In this document: piece by piece, positions 4,755-5,044 of the stretch
How positions within the stretch are numbered: position 1 is the first letter of the stretch
Layout: each line of letters begins with the position of its first letter
Program-made: the position numbers and the translations under genes
The notes under the pieces: model-generated
What the model saw: the letters and a program-made list of their open reading frames with translations, nothing else
Told to the model about the DNA's origin: nothing
The model's database searches: none
Assembly (NCBI GenBank): GCA_946480295.1
Contig: CAMLIT010000184.1
Location: 1 to 5,044, forward strand
Origin: an uncultured Gemmatimonadota bacterium
GTDB lineage: Bacteria; Gemmatimonadota; Gemmatimonadetes; Gemmatimonadales; Gemmatimonadaceae
Length of the DNA: 5,044 nt
Direction: 5' to 3'

Positions 4755-4770
4755 TGTGATCCGCATCACG
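4755..4770. promoter_or_regulatory. Candidate Crp/Fnr-family operator
   Basis: The sequence TGTGATCCGCATCACG contains a perfect GTGAT-N4-ATCAC palindrome (4756-4769). It fits the Crp-type pattern TGTGA-N6-TCACA at nine of ten core positions. It is about 100 bases upstream of the start at 4868, a reasonable place for an activator or repressor site of that gene. The assignment rests on pattern match only, and a chance palindrome remains possible. Confidence 0.4.
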
Positions 4771-4852
4771 TCCATTTACCCCTTGCCCCATCTTACGTCG
4801 TTTGCTCGACAACCCACTGCCCACACGGGCGAAAGGCCGGTCGAACGACAAG

Positions 4853-4860
4853 AGGAGGAG
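4853..4860 (+). promoter_or_regulatory. Strong Shine-Dalgarno for the last gene
   Basis: AGGAGGAG lies in a purine-rich stretch, ending seven bases before the ATG at 4868. A second ATG directly follows at 4871; the first has the better spacing, though either could be used. Confidence 0.8.
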
Positions 4861-4867
4861 AGACCCG

Positions 4868-5044
4868 ATGATGAGGTGGAATAGCTTGCTGCTCGTCGCC
4901 GGCGCCGCGATCCTCGCCGGCACCGCGTCCACAGCCTCGGCCCAGCGGCCGCGGCGGGCGCGCTCCACGGTACGCATCCCTGTCACCAAAGAGACGAGTG
5001 TAGCCGCGCAGGTCGAGACGGTCACCGTCACGCGCGTCGACACG
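4868..5044 (+). CDS. Exported protein, N-terminal part only (possible outer-membrane protein)
   Basis: Only the first 59 residues are in the window; the frame is open to the last base. Residues 1-25 are a Sec signal peptide: MMRWN, a hydrophobic core SLLLVAGAAILAGTA, then a signal-peptidase-I type STASA with likely cleavage before Gln26. The mature part starts basic (RPRRARS), then TVRIPVTKE and the Val/Thr-rich VETVTVTRVDT. No Cys follows the signal, so it is not a lipoprotein. Short 'VDTVTV'-like stretches after a signal peptide are, as I recall, found in outer-membrane beta-barrel or OmpA-type proteins of Gemmatimonadota, so an envelope protein is my best inference. Too little is present for a family call. 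The strong ribosome site at 4853-4860 and the Crp/Fnr-like palindrome upstream suggest a well-translated, regulated gene. Confidence 0.85.
   Translation, partial: MMRWNSLLLVAGAAILAGTASTASAQRPRRARSTVRIPVTKETSVAAQVETVTVTRVDT

Larger units (their letters stand above)
4536..4852. other. Non-coding gap before the last gene
   Basis: About 320 bases with no convincing gene on either strand; the short open frames across it lack ribosome sites and protein-like composition. It holds the hairpin pair at 4605-4647, the inverted-repeat structure at 4676-4732 and the palindrome at 4755-4770. I see no clear sigma-70 promoter. The part after about 4740 is less GC-rich, as expected for a promoter region of the gene at 4868. 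Confidence 0.6.

Noticed and set aside
2318..4759. 813-residue plus-strand frame overlapping tkt
   Set aside because: Arg/Pro/His-rich out-of-frame reading of tkt that crosses its stop and terminator. No protein-like motifs.
1..5044. tRNA, rRNA, transposase, integrase, toxin-antitoxin or defence genes
   Set aside because: Looked for on both strands; no cloverleaf, rRNA core sequence or characteristic protein motif was seen.

Overview
This is high-GC bacterial chromosomal DNA of ordinary gene density. Codon third positions are mostly G or C, and the intergenic spaces are filled with short tandem repeats such as CGTCCCT heptamers. A dispersed-repeat-type sequence, ATCCC-GAGCGCAGCGA-GGGAT, lies behind one gene. 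The repeat style, an aqualysin-like lipoprotein protease and the N-terminus of the last gene (signal peptide followed by Val/Thr-rich 'VETVTVTRVDT') together suggest Gemmatimonadota or a similar soil lineage. This is an impression from sequence style, not a database result.

Layout. 1-184: C-rich, repeat-rich leader with no gene. 185-469: a 94-residue, glycine-rich, acidic, almost certainly disordered small protein with a good Shine-Dalgarno. 480-543: two back-to-back GC hairpins that probably end its transcript. 544-1043: a 500-base non-coding gap holding eight CGTCCCT heptamers (minus-strand G-quadruplex motif) and a near-consensus sigma-54-type -24/-12 element. 1044-2141: a subtilase (proteinase K/aqualysin type) with a lipoprotein signal, a complete Asp/His/Ser triad and oxyanion Asn, but an unusually short pro-region and altered residues around the active site. 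2142-2414: three different short tandem repeats plus a 13-bp hairpin upstream of the next gene. 2415-4430: complete transketolase (tkt). 4434-4535: a dispersed-repeat-like element, then a textbook rho-independent terminator. 4536-4867: non-coding, with competing hairpins, a paired CACGTG structure and a GTGAT-N4-ATCAC palindrome of Crp/Fnr type. 4868-5044: the start of an exported protein that runs off the window.

All four genes are on the + strand, but they look like separate transcription units divided by hairpins and gaps of 270 bases or more, not an operon. Transketolase is central carbon metabolism (non-oxidative pentose phosphate pathway). The protease and the last protein belong to the cell envelope. 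The small protein resembles stress hydrophilins in composition only. I found no defence system, mobile element, CRISPR array or RNA gene. The items most worth a second look are the natural Pro-to-Gly change next to the catalytic Ser of the protease, its missing I9 propeptide, the sigma-54-like element upstream, and the repeat/hairpin leader of tkt.
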